Assembly: GCA_014898415.1 (NCBI GenBank)
Contig: RCTD01000015.1
Location: 744,001-808,000 of the forward strand
Length of the DNA stretch: 64,000 nucleotides
DNA from: Stromatinia cepivora
Lineage: Eukaryota; Ascomycota; Leotiomycetes; Helotiales; Sclerotiniaceae
Direction: 5' to 3'
Position numbers and translations under genes: made by a program
Part shown: positions 1 to 10,728 of the stretch, piece after piece
How positions within the stretch are numbered: the stretch's first letter is position 1
Layout of the letters: the number at the start of each line of letters is the position of its first letter
Notes under the pieces: model-generated
What the model saw: the letters and a program-made list of their open reading frames with translations, nothing else
What the model was told of the DNA's origin: nothing
The model's database searches: none

Positions 1-1759
1 ATACCTAGGTGTCTAATTGAATTCACTGCAAGGTGCAGTTGCAAATAAATTATTTGCTTTTACTTGATCCTCAACATTTACCGAAATTTGTTACTCTTCA
101 TTCTTGCCATCGTCTTCTGATTCCCATTGAGAATTTGCACTGCCCCTCTTCCGCTATCATTCCAGCTGGTACCTCCAAACAAATTCCAACAAATTGTCTA
201 TAAAGCTCACCAACTACGAAAGTAACAATATCTTGCTTCTATAAGACTCATGTTCATACACTTTTCAGGTTTATGGGTACCTCATTCATCAAGACTCGTG
301 GCTGGTGTGTACCACTTGTTTTGTTTCGATAATGGTAGGTGGGAGCAAGAAGATTTCTATTTCAATATAAGATCAGGATTAGAATTAGAATTGGAGGTTG
401 AGGTTGAGATCCATGGCTGGGGAATCTCGAGTCCGGTCTTCACATTTTGATGGCGGATTTGTGGATTTTGGTTTTGGTTTTGATTGTGTATGTATGAGAC
501 AATGTGAGGATGTATTCGAAATTTTACTCTAATTTTACTCTAATGCCTGATCTTTTTTTTTGTATTTTTGGGCGAGTGTGGGAGGTGTGTGGTTGGATGT
601 TGTGTTTTTTATTGTGTGTATGGTATGAGGTTCGATTTTGGTGTTAGTCTACTACCACGCTGTTATTGTTGTTAGGTTGATTATCATGGAAATACCTATA
701 GACCTTAATAGCGAAAAGTGAATCACCTGGTGGTAGCAAGTAGTCTCCCTACCTTTATATGATGAGGGGTAGGCCGCAATGTTAGTCGTTGTACATGATG
801 ACAAGTAGTTGGAGGTAATATTAAAATCGATTTTTTTCGTTGATTTGATCTCAGAGTGGGCATGCGTGTTGAGTATCTGACTTGATTTTGGATGGATTGT
901 ACTTATATCCTTGCTTTCTTCTTTCAACTGCAGTTGGCTAGCACCAACCTCGTGCTTTAAAACTAGCTTTTGTTGAAAATTTAGGCATTGGTCATATAAA
1001 AGTCACTATCCTCCGTGTGCCATTAATTGATTCTCCGACTCAAGTTTCACTCTTTTCCCTGTCAGCGTGGGGTACACTCTTGTTCCTGGATCAGTGTTTG
1101 TTGAGGTTCTGTATTTTCGATCGCCCAGACTTCCCCCCAATATTGTCGTTTCGTTATTGTGTTCACTGTCACTAATGTTAAGTCGTCTTCTATATCATGC
1201 TCAGAATCTTTCCCCGTCAATGAATATCCAATATCAATACAAAATAAACAGCAATAAAGACGAGAGCTACGATGATTAGTTATCCAACATATGTCATAAT
1301 CTACCTCGGGAAACATTGAAATGTTTAGATTCTGCGTTGTTGATATAATATGCTAGGAGTTTTCAGTTGTAAAGAATCTGCCTTATATAATAACTACCAC
1401 GACTTATGGAGTCGGACATGGATACTTCACGCAAGACATTTCGAAGGCATCACCATGTATCATTATTCTCGCAATCTTTCTTAGACTAGCGTGCCAAAAT
1501 CAGATAGGGATTCCACATCTAAAGCCTTCAATTCCCAGTCTACATAACCCTGCAGTAGTCGGCCGAGCTGAAACTCCAGTGGAGAACTCCATGCAACGAC
1601 TAAAAGCCATGATAACTCCTCCATTCTCTTATACAACCAGCTGTTGTATATTCCCAACAGTCAAGGTCTTTAGAAGACATATTCAATATCATCTTCATCC
1701 TCCAAATCATCATCACTAAAGAAGTTAGCATGTCATCCCAAAAATCTAGCTCCAGAGTC
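1..1759. other. Gene-poor left end
   Basis: I see no gene I can support here. Short open frames occur on both strands, the longest about 100 codons, but they lack family motifs, convincing start context or splice structure. The stretch at 480-650 is T/G-rich and low in complexity. The left edge may hold the promoter or 3' end of a gene outside the window. Confidence 0.5.
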
Positions 1760-2101
1760 TTACCGCTTAGTTTTCTTAATGTGACTGTTGACAAGCTGTT
1801 GTTGCTCATTGTTCGCTGCGGTGGCGAGGTCTTTATTGGCGACCTTATCGACACACTTGACCACAAGGATATTGGTTTTTTTGTTGACCGAGGCTGTGTA
1901 TTTGCCATGAGACCATTCTTTCATGCCGTCTACAACGACTTCCACTTGATCATCTGGAATTGTTCCTCCGGCCTTTTGTTCAAGAAGCCCGTCTTTCTTG
2001 ATTCCACCGGTCTTGTTGTAACATGTGTATGTGATCTTCCCGGCTTGCACATTGGCTACCAGGAGGAGGAATGCCAATGATAATGTTTTGAATGCGTACA
2101 T
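1760..2101 (-). CDS. Small secreted protein, function unknown
   Basis: A single-exon gene for 113 residues. Residues 1-20 form a clear signal peptide: a hydrophobic stretch (LSLAFLLLVA) ending in VQA before GK, the likely cleavage site. The mature part is about 93 residues, hydrophilic, with only two cysteines (C27 and C83) that could form one disulfide, and it ends in a basic tail (HIKKTKR). A TATA box on the same strand lies about 180 bases upstream of the ATG, which supports this start. I recognise no domain. Size and secretion signal fit the broad class of fungal small secreted proteins, some of which act as effectors, but two cysteines is few for that class and nothing shows a role in infection. 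The neighbours give no functional clue. Confidence 0.6.
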   Translation of the reverse strand: MYAFKTLSLAFLLLVANVQAGKITYTCYNKTGGIKKDGLLEQKAGGTIPDDQVEVVVDGMKEWSHGKYTASVNKKTNILVVKCVDKVANKDLATAANNEQQQLVNSHIKKTKR

Positions 2102-2279
2102 TTTGAAGAAAGGTAAAGTTCTGTTTAATGATCAGCCAGATGTTTGGAAGTTCGAACGTTGAGTCACAAACGGTGAGGAGAGTGATTCTAAGTTGAATTG
2201 TGATGAGGTGTAGTAGATTGCTTGGAAATGAAAGTGTATTGTGGATGGTCTTTCATATTCACATTGGGGTTGACGAGCC

Positions 2280-2287
2280 TTTTTATA
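2280..2287 (-). promoter_or_regulatory. TATA box of the small secreted protein gene
   Basis: TATAAAAA on the minus strand, about 180 bases upstream of the ATG at 2101. The position implies a 5' leader of roughly 150 bases. Confidence 0.5.
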
Positions 2288-3241
2288 CATCTTCATCGGG
2301 CTTGCTCGATGCCTCTTGGAGGATATCCATTCCATCTAAAATCTTACTAGACCTAATGATGGGAAATGAACGAGCAAGACAATTTGACACAAACCCAAGA
2401 AGGAATTAATTCATTGCGGGATTATAGCAGCAGAAAGATAAATTTGGACATCTAAGCTCATCTCTACAATGCATTCATGACACCATTTGACCTGCATTCT
2501 CTTCTCAGCAACCCGCTCTCACATCGGGGGAAGGAAATCGAAAGGTAACGAAGCGGACTTCCGTAAATTACACTGTTTTATGATTTGACAATCCTCAATC
2601 CTCATTTTCTCTCGCCCCACAATTTCTATATTTACACACTCGAATTATTATACTCGAGTATATGTTCTCGCCTTGCTGATCTGATGTAATATTTGAATCC
2701 TTCGCAATGACATCAAGACATGGAATTTTAATAATTTATGAAAAAATCATGTGTTTTTTGACATCAGATCCCAGTGTTTGAAGGATGGATAATCACGCAT
2801 TAAGATGTCCGAATTTGATAATCCCCTCATCTGCAACATGGCTATTTGTCAAAAGATGCTGCGGATCCGGATAAGTTGTAGGAATCACGGCTGTGGCTGT
2901 GTGTCAGCTTGGTGTCTTGCGGCACAGCGGTACATGTTTACGACTCTTACGCTTGTCAGGTATGAAATGTACGTTATTCTACATTAATTTGAGGCTGCAG
3001 AACAACCATGATTTGGATATAGAAAAATACCATCAGCAGCAACAACAACCATTCTCTTTACATTTATTCTAATTATTTATGAACTTTGCTCTAGGGTTAC
3101 GCAACCAAAGATGGTATAATGCATTGCATGAGATGATTGACACAGCTCTATACCGCTACAAAAACAGTCCTCGAGTTGCTCGCTCGGATCTGTTCGGGAG
3201 TCTGAATAATCCTCTTGGCATTGGAACCGGGATTCTCACTG
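2288..3241. other. Intergenic, no supported gene
   Basis: No gene that I can support. The segment next to the transposable element (3148-3241) may be the 3' part of a minus-strand reading frame split by the insertion; see the element at 3250. Confidence 0.4.
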
Positions 3242-3957
3242 TCTATAGTCAGTGTAGTCGATAGGTGGTTTGGGTATATGGGTTGGGTACAGTTAATCAC
3301 GGTTATGGGCAGATTGGATTCGAAATTTTGTTTATTTATCAATTATAAATTGATTATGGATTTTAAATTTAATAAATTATAATTTGAATAATCCGAATAT
3401 ATATATTACAGTTATTTATTTATTGATTATCGATTTTGTTTTATTAAGGAAAAAATCATCTTAAAATGAAGAATAAGAATATCGAAATTAAAAGTCTTCT
3501 TATTTTATTTGATTTTTACATAGAAAATATATATAAAATATAAGCATAATTTCCTTCTTTTTCATTTTTTCTATTTAATATTAAAATTTGTTATAGAATC
3601 TGATCAAAATTTGAGACTATTCCCAAATTTCAGAATATAAAGTTATTTTCAATTTTTTTTATAATTAACTATAAATACTTATAGATTTTGATGAGTATTT
3701 TTTTGATATATCAACGGATAATTATTGGATTATGGTTTCGTCAGCCTATTATTTACGGTTTGGGTTGGGGTTTCCAAAAAGAATATGGTTAACCATCTAT
3801 CGACTATATTGTCTATAGTTTCCATGATGACACTTCCTTGTGGAGCCGTCACATCATCACACCGGGCCACGAGAACGAAAGCAATGAAAATATTGGTATG
3901 GAAATTGTAAAAGAATGCGATGATGTAGTTTGAGAATGTAAGATCCCTTCTTGCCAA
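3148..3957 (-). pseudogene. Possible short reading frame split by the MITE
   Basis: On the minus strand, the frame running from 3957 to 3820 and the frame from 3241 to 3148 are in register if the element and one copy of the target duplication are set aside, giving about 78 open codons across the empty site. The upstream half includes a hydrophobic stretch that could be a membrane segment or signal anchor. There is no ATG at the upstream end of the frame, so an upstream exon would be needed. I recognise no family. A chance open frame of this length is quite possible. Confidence 0.2.
3250..3811 (+). mobile_element. Non-autonomous TIR element, hAT-like MITE, copy 1
   Basis: A 562-bp AT-rich element with imperfect terminal inverted repeats of about 21 bp. 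The left end reads CAGTGTAGTCGATAGGTGGT and the complement of the right end reads CAATATAGTCGATAGATGGT; the differences are G/A transitions. It is flanked by a perfect 8-bp duplication, TCTATAGT, at 3242-3249 and 3812-3819. An 8-bp duplication plus short TIRs starting with CA fits the hAT superfamily. No coding capacity is visible, so it would need a transposase supplied elsewhere. A second copy of almost the same length lies inverted at 53670-54230 and aligns along its whole length. Superfamily assignment is inference; the inverted repeats and target duplication are seen directly. Confidence 0.9.
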
Positions 3958-5916
3958 TTGTAGCTGAAGCTGAAATGCACGTCATTTACTTTGAACGCAA
4001 AATGTCGTCAGTGGCATTGCATTACGTAAAATAATTTGAACCCTTTGGTAACAACGGTCTTCAAGTAAAAATTTTACGTTGATGACCTCAGCATGTAATG
4101 GCCGGCATTCGCCGTTCGAATTATGGAGTGAAGCCTATCGTACACGGTGAGATGACACAAGCTCAGTAAAGAGTCAGCCAAATGCGTCTATTACCACTAT
4201 TGTCTAGACTAGATCAAAATGCGGAACACTAGGAACTCAAGGATGTTGCTAGACGTCACTTGGAAGGGTTTTCATTACCAGCAGGAGTATTCAATATTTG
4301 CCCTAATTTACAGGTTTTAAATGAGAACATGTTAAGCAGGGATACTCAACAAAAATGGGAAGAATTAAAGAAGGAGAGTGAACAACCTTGCCTCGATTCT
4401 GTCTGTGTTGACGACTCTGCCATTTCGCATTGCTGAGTGACTCGAAGTCGATGGGAAAATGATGCTAGTCACATCAAACCTGTGCACAATTCCATTACAA
4501 CTTCAAAGTCAAGGAATGTTCGGAGACGATTAGGTGCTTTAAGTCGATACAGTATGCATAAATCAAGAAGACTGTTTCGAGAGCAGGGAGCAAAATGAGC
4601 TGCATGCCTGAGATATATAAGAGAGCTTGGAAGCTTAAGGGAATTGCTCGGTTTCATGATATCGAAAACACTGAGTTAAAGGCTGGCTTGCGAACTCCGG
4701 GGTTCGTGGGTAGACAGACCTTTGGTCAGCATATTATAAATATCGAACCGACCGATCGGTTTTGAAACTCTAAGTCTATTGAGACTCTAATTGGCAAGAT
4801 GCTTGGGAAGAGACTGGTAACTACAGAAAAGGGCCGTTTTTGATGGTTCCTGGTTCAAAATATCAGAAATATGCACTTCACCAGATCACAAGGAAGGTAT
4901 ACGGAAAGGCGACCTGATGTATGGACTGGTTTAATGTTCCGAGTCAGTCATAGACTCTTTCGAAATGAATACTAGCTAGTCAGGAAAGCTTGTATTCGGG
5001 GTGAAATGGATGTAGAGCTATTGGAGTTGATGAAGCAAGAACGCTTGATGTTTCAGTATATCACTTTATACTAGAAGTTCACTCTGGGGTGGCTGGAAAG
5101 TATGTAGATGCATGAGAGATATTTGCAAATACCAATCTTGTAATAATCGAGCACATTTGTTGTGGATTCTCACATTCGAAGACTAGGTCGACACATTGGC
5201 CAAGCTTGGAGCTACCTGCTCGTATTTTAGAGTAATTATCAAACGATCGGATCCTAATCAGGAGGTAGTTAGTTTTCGAGAGTATTATAATCATTCGCCA
5301 GCTCTGGCTTTGAAATGCTTGTGGTAAAAGTGCTAAACCTATCTCGTTAATGAGACCCAAGCTCAATATAAACATAACTTTCTGACATGGGCATGGGAAA
5401 AGGACACCGAAAGCTCATGCAAGTCAAGAAAATCAATCTATTGTGTGATTATTATCTACGTACTACAAAACAAAAGTTCAAAGCGGGGTATTAAATGTAG
5501 CTATCACAAGAGGTATCGTTTCGTATGCCACCAACAATCTCCATCCGATAATGAAAAGGAAAAACTGTCAAATCAAATTTATTTCTTCTCAAAACTCTTC
5601 TTCTCCTTCTTACTCTTTGGTGAGCAAGAAGTAAGAATGGTAGTCAACCATTTCTTGTAAGTGAACCGTTTGTGAAGCGTAGTAGATGAAGATGAGGATG
5701 ATCGAGAGGCACTGGGAAGGACTTTTTCGATGATTCTATGAAGAGAGAAGAAATCTTGTTAGTCACGAAACCATAAAAGTCTGAGGTTGAAGACCCAATG
5801 TAAGGTAGGATCATCTTTTATTTCTATCTTTCTTGCTGTTTTACAATCATTTTGTTTCCTTGTCCAATCATCCACCCAATCCTCTGTCAACAGTAAGAAA
5901 AGGCGAAGCACTCCAC
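3820..5916. other. Intergenic, no supported gene
   Basis: About 2.1 kb with only short open frames on both strands, none with motifs or good gene structure. I see no recognisable repeat family in it. Confidence 0.4.
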
Positions 5917-6965
5917 TTACTGCGCCAAGAGAACAGCCCTATAGTAAACTTGTCCTTTGTCCAACTTATCCATTGCCTCAGCGATACCTGACTCCGTCAT
6001 AGGGAATGTCTGAACAACTGGTTTAATATCATGGAATGCGGCAAACTCCAACATTTGCTTATGCGCGCTTCTGTTTGCAACAAGGTTTCCTTGAATGTTG
6101 ACACCTGCGGTAAGGAAGGGCATATATGGGATCTCAAGGTTCTGGAATGAAACTGTGAGGGGGTAGATGGTGGAGCGGGGTGCCATTATTGGGAGGATAA
6201 GTTCCCAGTTTGGTTGAGCGGCAGCGGTAACGAGGAGACGGTTGATAGGTTTAGAAACTTTGAGCTCCTTAGCATCTTTGGTGGCAATAAATTCGTGTGC
6301 ACCGAGCTTGGTGGCCTCATCCTTCTTTCTATCGGAACTGCTCAATACGACAACTCTGCAACCCATCTTGGCAGCAAATTGAATAGCCAAATGTCCTAAT
6401 CCACCAACTCCCATGACAGCAACAACATCAGTACTCTTAATACCCTGGAGGGCAGAAAATGTGGTAGCACCTCCACATTGCAGAGGAGCGGCATATTCAT
6501 CTGGAATGGAAGCGGGTGTGGGGAAGAGGAAGGCTTCACGCCAGATGGCATGGGAAGCGAAAGATCCTTGATCGAGATTGGCGTATCCGTATAGAGCACG
6601 TTCGGGACAGAAAACTTCGTTTCCAGTGAGACATTCGTGGCAGTGGCCACAAGAATCATGTTCGTAACCCCAGCCGACACGGTCACCTTTCTTGAGATAT
6701 TTTGCGTCAGGGCCGACGGCTTCAACGATACCAACACCTTCGTGACCAAGAACCATGTCGGCACCTTTCTGGATGGGGGTTAGCTAAAGTCAGGAGATGG
6801 AGGGGCAATGATTTCTGAACTAACGTAGTGGAGATCAGTTCCGCAGACACCGGAAGCAGTAATCTTTACCAGGACACTATCACCCTTGAGCTCTTCAGGC
6901 TTAGTGGTGGTGCTTTTGATGGGGGTACCATCTGCTCTGCCCTTGAAAACTGTGAAGGTAGGCAT
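5917..6965 (-). CDS. Zinc-dependent alcohol dehydrogenase (MDR family)
   Basis: Two exons, 6825-6965 and 5917-6768, joined across a 56-nt intron (GTTAGT...CTAAC...CAG), give 330 residues. The join completes the catalytic domain: C41-G-T-D-L-H46 at the end of exon 1 and G55-H-E-G in exon 2 hold the catalytic zinc ligands, with C145 (QCGG) as the probable third ligand. Four cysteines at about 87, 90, 93 and 101 form the structural zinc lobe. A Rossmann motif GVGGLG lies at about 167-172, followed by a basic stretch consistent with NADP(H) use. The pattern is closest to cinnamyl-alcohol-dehydrogenase-like medium-chain reductases, which interconvert aldehydes and alcohols. The protein is likely cytosolic. 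Its place beside two carboxylate reductases that release aldehydes suggests a linked role, but it is 3-20 kb away and could be independent. Confidence 0.9.
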
Positions 6966-7028
6966 GTTGATTGTGGAGAGAAGTGGATGATTTGGGAGTA
7001 GATTTGGTGACTTGCGATTTCAGGTAAA

Positions 7029-7034
7029 TTTATA
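7029..7034 (-). promoter_or_regulatory. TATA box of the alcohol dehydrogenase gene
   Basis: TATAAA on the minus strand about 64 bases upstream of the ATG at 6965. Confidence 0.4.
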
Positions 7035-7327
7035 GAGGATTTTGAAGGTCTTAAGAATTAGAGGAGAGAGTAGAAGAGGAAGTTGATTTGATGTCGAAGA
7101 AATTGCATTCCTCATGGCTTCCAAGTCGCATTATATAATCGCTGAACTCAGGGCCGGCCCTCCATGTTCTAGGTCCAGGCACCATCCGGGCCATCATCCT
7201 GTGCATTGAAAATAAGCATCGGTAAACTGTACAACACATGTATTCACGGGATTTATCATAATCATATTTCCCGATCTGAGTCACTCGAGATTTTATTGAT
7301 CTTGAAGGAGAATCTGGAGGACAAGTT

Positions 7328-7538
7328 ATGGGTCTTCTACGTACGTACTCGAGAGATTCAGACTCTTGGCATTCCACTGAAAATCGGCCGGGCGAATATC
7401 AGGCCGACTACCACTCTATTTCCTCTCTATATTACCTAGCGGTCTGATATTCGTCCAGCCGATTTTAAGCCGAATGTCAAAAGCCCGAATCTCTTGATAT
7501 TACTACACAATATATCCCGAGGTCTGTAGAAGACCCAT
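7328..7538. repeat. Large imperfect inverted repeat (foldback)
   Basis: Arms at 7328-7406 and 7440-7538 face each other across a 33-bp spacer. The innermost 27 bases of each arm match at 24 positions (AAAATCGGCYGGRCGAATAT...). Outward similarity continues through GAGATTC and GGGTCTTCTAC, with an extra 20 bases or so in the right arm. The DNA could form a long hairpin. It may be a foldback element or the remains of a head-to-head insertion; no coding function is visible. Confidence 0.75.
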
Positions 7539-8310
7539 CTCCTCCATGCCTATAGCTAAGCCCGAAACACGATTTACTAGGGTCTAATCTCCGGATTCCC
7601 CTCTGGGACCCCACCATGTAAGCAAATGTTGGTGACCAACTGTTCATTGATAAGACAATCAATGGATTATTGGTTACAATCCAGGAACTTCCGCATAATG
7701 TGGACTCGGTAAGTGGGTACTTAGCTGGAGTAGCGGAGTTGTGGTGCGTTCGAGTGATGGAAATAATCCCTTCTGTTACCCCGCGATCTATGTGTCTCAT
7801 CATGAGCCAATGAGATTACACATTTATGCAGTGAAGGGTTTTTCGGCATGCAGGGTAATTAAATGATGCCGGCTTGATGCCAACGGGCGATAATGCATAT
7901 GTGCGAATAGCTATACTTGGAAGCGCTACGAACATGAGATCCCCTTATGATTGGTGTCCGTTCCATTCCTATGGCTGAAATGGTAGGATAGTAGATTCTT
8001 AGTCAACTTGGCAATTATGTGTTGCAATGAACGATTAGATGAATATCTAAGTGGCTAGATCATTACTTCAATACGAACAATTATTGCTTATACAAGAGTA
8101 AGTACCGAAGGATAGTCTCGGTATTATGCCACCACTCCACAGTATTGTTTCCAAATACAGCCAGCCACATGCGTTTACCATGATGTGCATGCTGCCATAC
8201 CATTGCCCACCCGAATTTGAGTTTGAGAAAAGTATAGTAGTAGAATGGAAAGAAACATAAAGAAAACTACGCCTTAAATTCATGCCTCCTGTTTATCATC
8301 ATCATCATCA
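7539..8310. other. Intergenic, no supported gene
   Basis: About 770 bases between the foldback and the transcription factor gene. A minus-strand frame of 108 codons (7477-7803) covers part of it and of the foldback arm, but has no motif and I do not call it a gene. Confidence 0.4.
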
Positions 8311-10728
8311 TTATTCCGGAAATATCGTCCCCATATTCGCCCATAACATCTCAAAGTCCGTATATGAATCTGCCGGGAATGTCATATCGATAGATTGAGC
8401 CAATATATCTTGCAGTTCTGCATTTGTCTCGTTGTCAAAAGTTAACGAATCTACACCTTGCATGCCAGTAAAGCTATCGTCGAGAAGACTTTCATAGCCA
8501 GAATCTCCTGCACTGATGACAGATTGCGTTTCTTCGGGCTTGATAATCACTTTCGACTGTTGCACCATCATCTGTTTCTCATATGTTTGCGCAAGACGGA
8601 TATCGACTTTAGCACTGAGTTCAGTCATGACGTTAGCAGCGCTCGCGGCTTGGGCAAAATTGTTTCCAAAGTTATCGAAGACAGAAATAGCGAGGTCAAG
8701 AGCACCCCGTGCTGCTCTGGTCTGTGTGCCTTGTGGATATGCGAAGATATAACCGACGAGGGTCATTGCGCAATTCCACTGCCATTGGAAGGATTCTTGC
8801 CAACCTGCTAGGATCGATGTCGACAAGATAACATGGTGCATTATGTGCGTCAATTGCATGGCGTGGCCAACACATTTGAGAGCGATTTGTTCTGAAAGAG
8901 GAGTAGGTGTGCTTGTTGGGTTGAAGATGATGAATGGCCGGCACAGGTTGGTACTCAAGTTGTGATACATGAGTTCGAGAAGGAGACGCTGTCGCTGAAG
9001 CCAAAGTGGTGCGAATGGTTCGATATTAATATGCGATAGGTCTGTGGAAAATGGTGATCCGCCGTTGAGACGATCGGTCTTGAGAGCCATAGGTACGCCC
9101 CTGAGCCATTCATCCATTCGCTCCAAATGTGGTTCGAGCATTTCCGCATATGCTCCAAGAGTTTGCAGATCATCCCAGATCGTTCCTCTTACGTTGACTG
9201 TGTTAGGTACTGGAGTGTCGTAAAATGCAGAGTAAGCCGAACGGGCGACCAGTAGCAGCTTGGTATTGTGTAGATTCCAGGTCAACCAGGTGACATTATC
9301 ACCCAGAGGTGCAAAGCTCTGTCCTGCAGCGATAGCAACGTCGCGATCATCTGTCGGAAGTGTGCAGGTAGTATTGCACTCATGAACCAAAAATGGACGA
9401 CCGAGTTTCATACTCATTTTGCTCTCCAAGACGTACAGCGTCCACCACATTCGCTTTCGGAGCTCTCTTTGCTTTCTCGGCATTTCTTGAGGAGGTTCGA
9501 CATGCAGACCGAGCATGTAAGCTGTTCGTACGGCAGCACTGCAGGCGCTATCTGCCATGTTCTGAAATGACCCGCAACAGAGATATATGGAGCAGAGGAT
9601 ATGGCATTGAAGAGTCGCTATTGTGGGTGCTTCTAGATCCGCTGCGAGGAGAGACTGGCAGCGTCGGTAATGCCATCTGCCAGCAATTGTTGCGTCATTG
9701 ACATTCACATTGGCTCTTGAGCCGGGATTATGTGCACGTGTTACGTTTGGCAAGAAAGACATGCCATACTGCATACACATTGCGAGGATGATATCGACAA
9801 GTGCGGATGGCTTTCTCTCCTTGTCTGAATTTATCCATAACGACTGATAGTGTTCCTTAAATTCCTGTTCATCGATGATTGGATTCGAGGTATAGTAAGA
9901 TTGCCAGAAGAGACCAAGAAAGTACTCTTCTTGTGTTGGTGAAAGATAGTCGCCAACATTGAGTGGATCTTCTATCGGGACCATGAGCCCGTTCTTGTTA
10001 TCTGATGTATCCGCAGTAGTCGGTCCATCGAGTACTTTACTCGCGGAATTCGGTAACATGGCATGAGCGGAATGTTTTTGGTGCAGAGAAGCAGTTAAGA
10101 AAGTGTTAAGGCGCCCGATGAAATAGTATAGCGATGCTGAGCCATACCACGTCTTTTGTGGAGAACGTGCAGTGCTAATGTGAATACCTTCCCATTCTCT
10201 CTTGACTGTATTGGCATCGAACTCAAGGCCGTTCATACCACTCAAACCACTCATACCGCTCAATCCAGTGTCATGTCCGGACCGAGAACTGCCTATACTG
10301 CTCGGCGGTGAAGGAAGTCCGTGTGGAGGAAGCATTTGCATGTTTTGTTTGTCGCTTGAGCGCTCTTTATCAAGTTCTTTCTCCAGTTCTTGAACCTTTT
10401 GCTTTAGACGTTCAATCTCGCGATATGCATGTGGAAGCGTTGCCAATTTCATGGCACCGCTATTACTGCAATTACCACCACGGGTTTTGCAGTTATTACA
10501 CGGATGGTCATTGTCGCATTTGATGCGATGAACTCGACACCAATCGCACGCTTTGGCCACTTGACTTCGTTTTTGACGCGGACGTGGCCGTGGAGGAGGT
10601 TCTGGAGATGCAGAGGTACTAGAGGTGGTGGAAGGCATGCTGACGAAGGTAGTGAACATTTTGGATGTAATGAGGTGGGTATCAAGTAGAGGCAGAGAGG
10701 GGTTGCGTTGGAGGAAAGATGTTGGCAA
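8311..10728 (-). CDS. Zn2Cys6 transcription factor with fungal_trans domain
   Basis: A single exon of 805 residues. Six cysteines at 61, 64, 71, 77, 80 and 87 fit the C-x2-C-x6-C-x5-C-x2-C-x6-C binuclear zinc cluster that binds CGG-type DNA sites. A basic, proline-rich stretch (about 44-56) precedes it and a heptad-like helix (about 101-122) follows, as usual for dimerisation. The middle part (about 240-620) has features of the fungal-specific regulatory domain, including the RKRMWWTLY-type segment and LGRPF. The C-terminus is acidic and could activate transcription. ATGs at residues 1, 24 and 31 are all possible starts; the first gives the longest protein. It is a nuclear regulator. Its position beside the metabolic genes suggests a pathway-specific role, but some sugar-acid regulators have similar zinc clusters, so I do not assign a target. 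Confidence 0.9.
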   Translation of the reverse strand: MPTSFLQRNPSLPLLDTHLITSKMFTTFVSMPSTTSSTSASPEPPPRPRPRQKRSQVAKACDWCRVHRIKCDNDHPCNNCKTRGGNCSNSGAMKLATLPHAYREIERLKQKVQELEKELDKERSSDKQNMQMLPPHGLPSPPSSIGSSRSGHDTGLSGMSGLSGMNGLEFDANTVKREWEGIHISTARSPQKTWYGSASLYYFIGRLNTFLTASLHQKHSAHAMLPNSASKVLDGPTTADTSDNKNGLMVPIEDPLNVGDYLSPTQEEYFLGLFWQSYYTSNPIIDEQEFKEHYQSLWINSDKERKPSALVDIILAMCMQYGMSFLPNVTRAHNPGSRANVNVNDATIAGRWHYRRCQSLLAADLEAPTIATLQCHILCSIYLCCGSFQNMADSACSAAVRTAYMLGLHVEPPQEMPRKQRELRKRMWWTLYVLESKMSMKLGRPFLVHECNTTCTLPTDDRDVAIAAGQSFAPLGDNVTWLTWNLHNTKLLLVARSAYSAFYDTPVPNTVNVRGTIWDDLQTLGAYAEMLEPHLERMDEWLRGVPMALKTDRLNGGSPFSTDLSHINIEPFAPLWLQRQRLLLELMYHNLSTNLCRPFIIFNPTSTPTPLSEQIALKCVGHAMQLTHIMHHVILSTSILAGWQESFQWQWNCAMTLVGYIFAYPQGTQTRAARGALDLAISVFDNFGNNFAQAASAANVMTELSAKVDIRLAQTYEKQMMVQQSKVIIKPEETQSVISAGDSGYESLLDDSFTGMQGVDSLTFDNETNAELQDILAQSIDMTFPADSYTDFEMLWANMGTIFPE

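Noticed and set aside
3250..3811. Tc1/mariner-type element with TA duplication
   Set aside because: Both ends of copy 1 show CTATAG, which first suggested TA duplication. Copy 2 has no TA but a perfect 8-bp duplication, and copy 1 also shows 8 bp, so the hAT-like reading fits both.
7477..7803. Possible retrotransposon fragment on the minus strand
   Set aside because: I looked for gag or protease motifs and found none that hold; part of the frame is a foldback arm.
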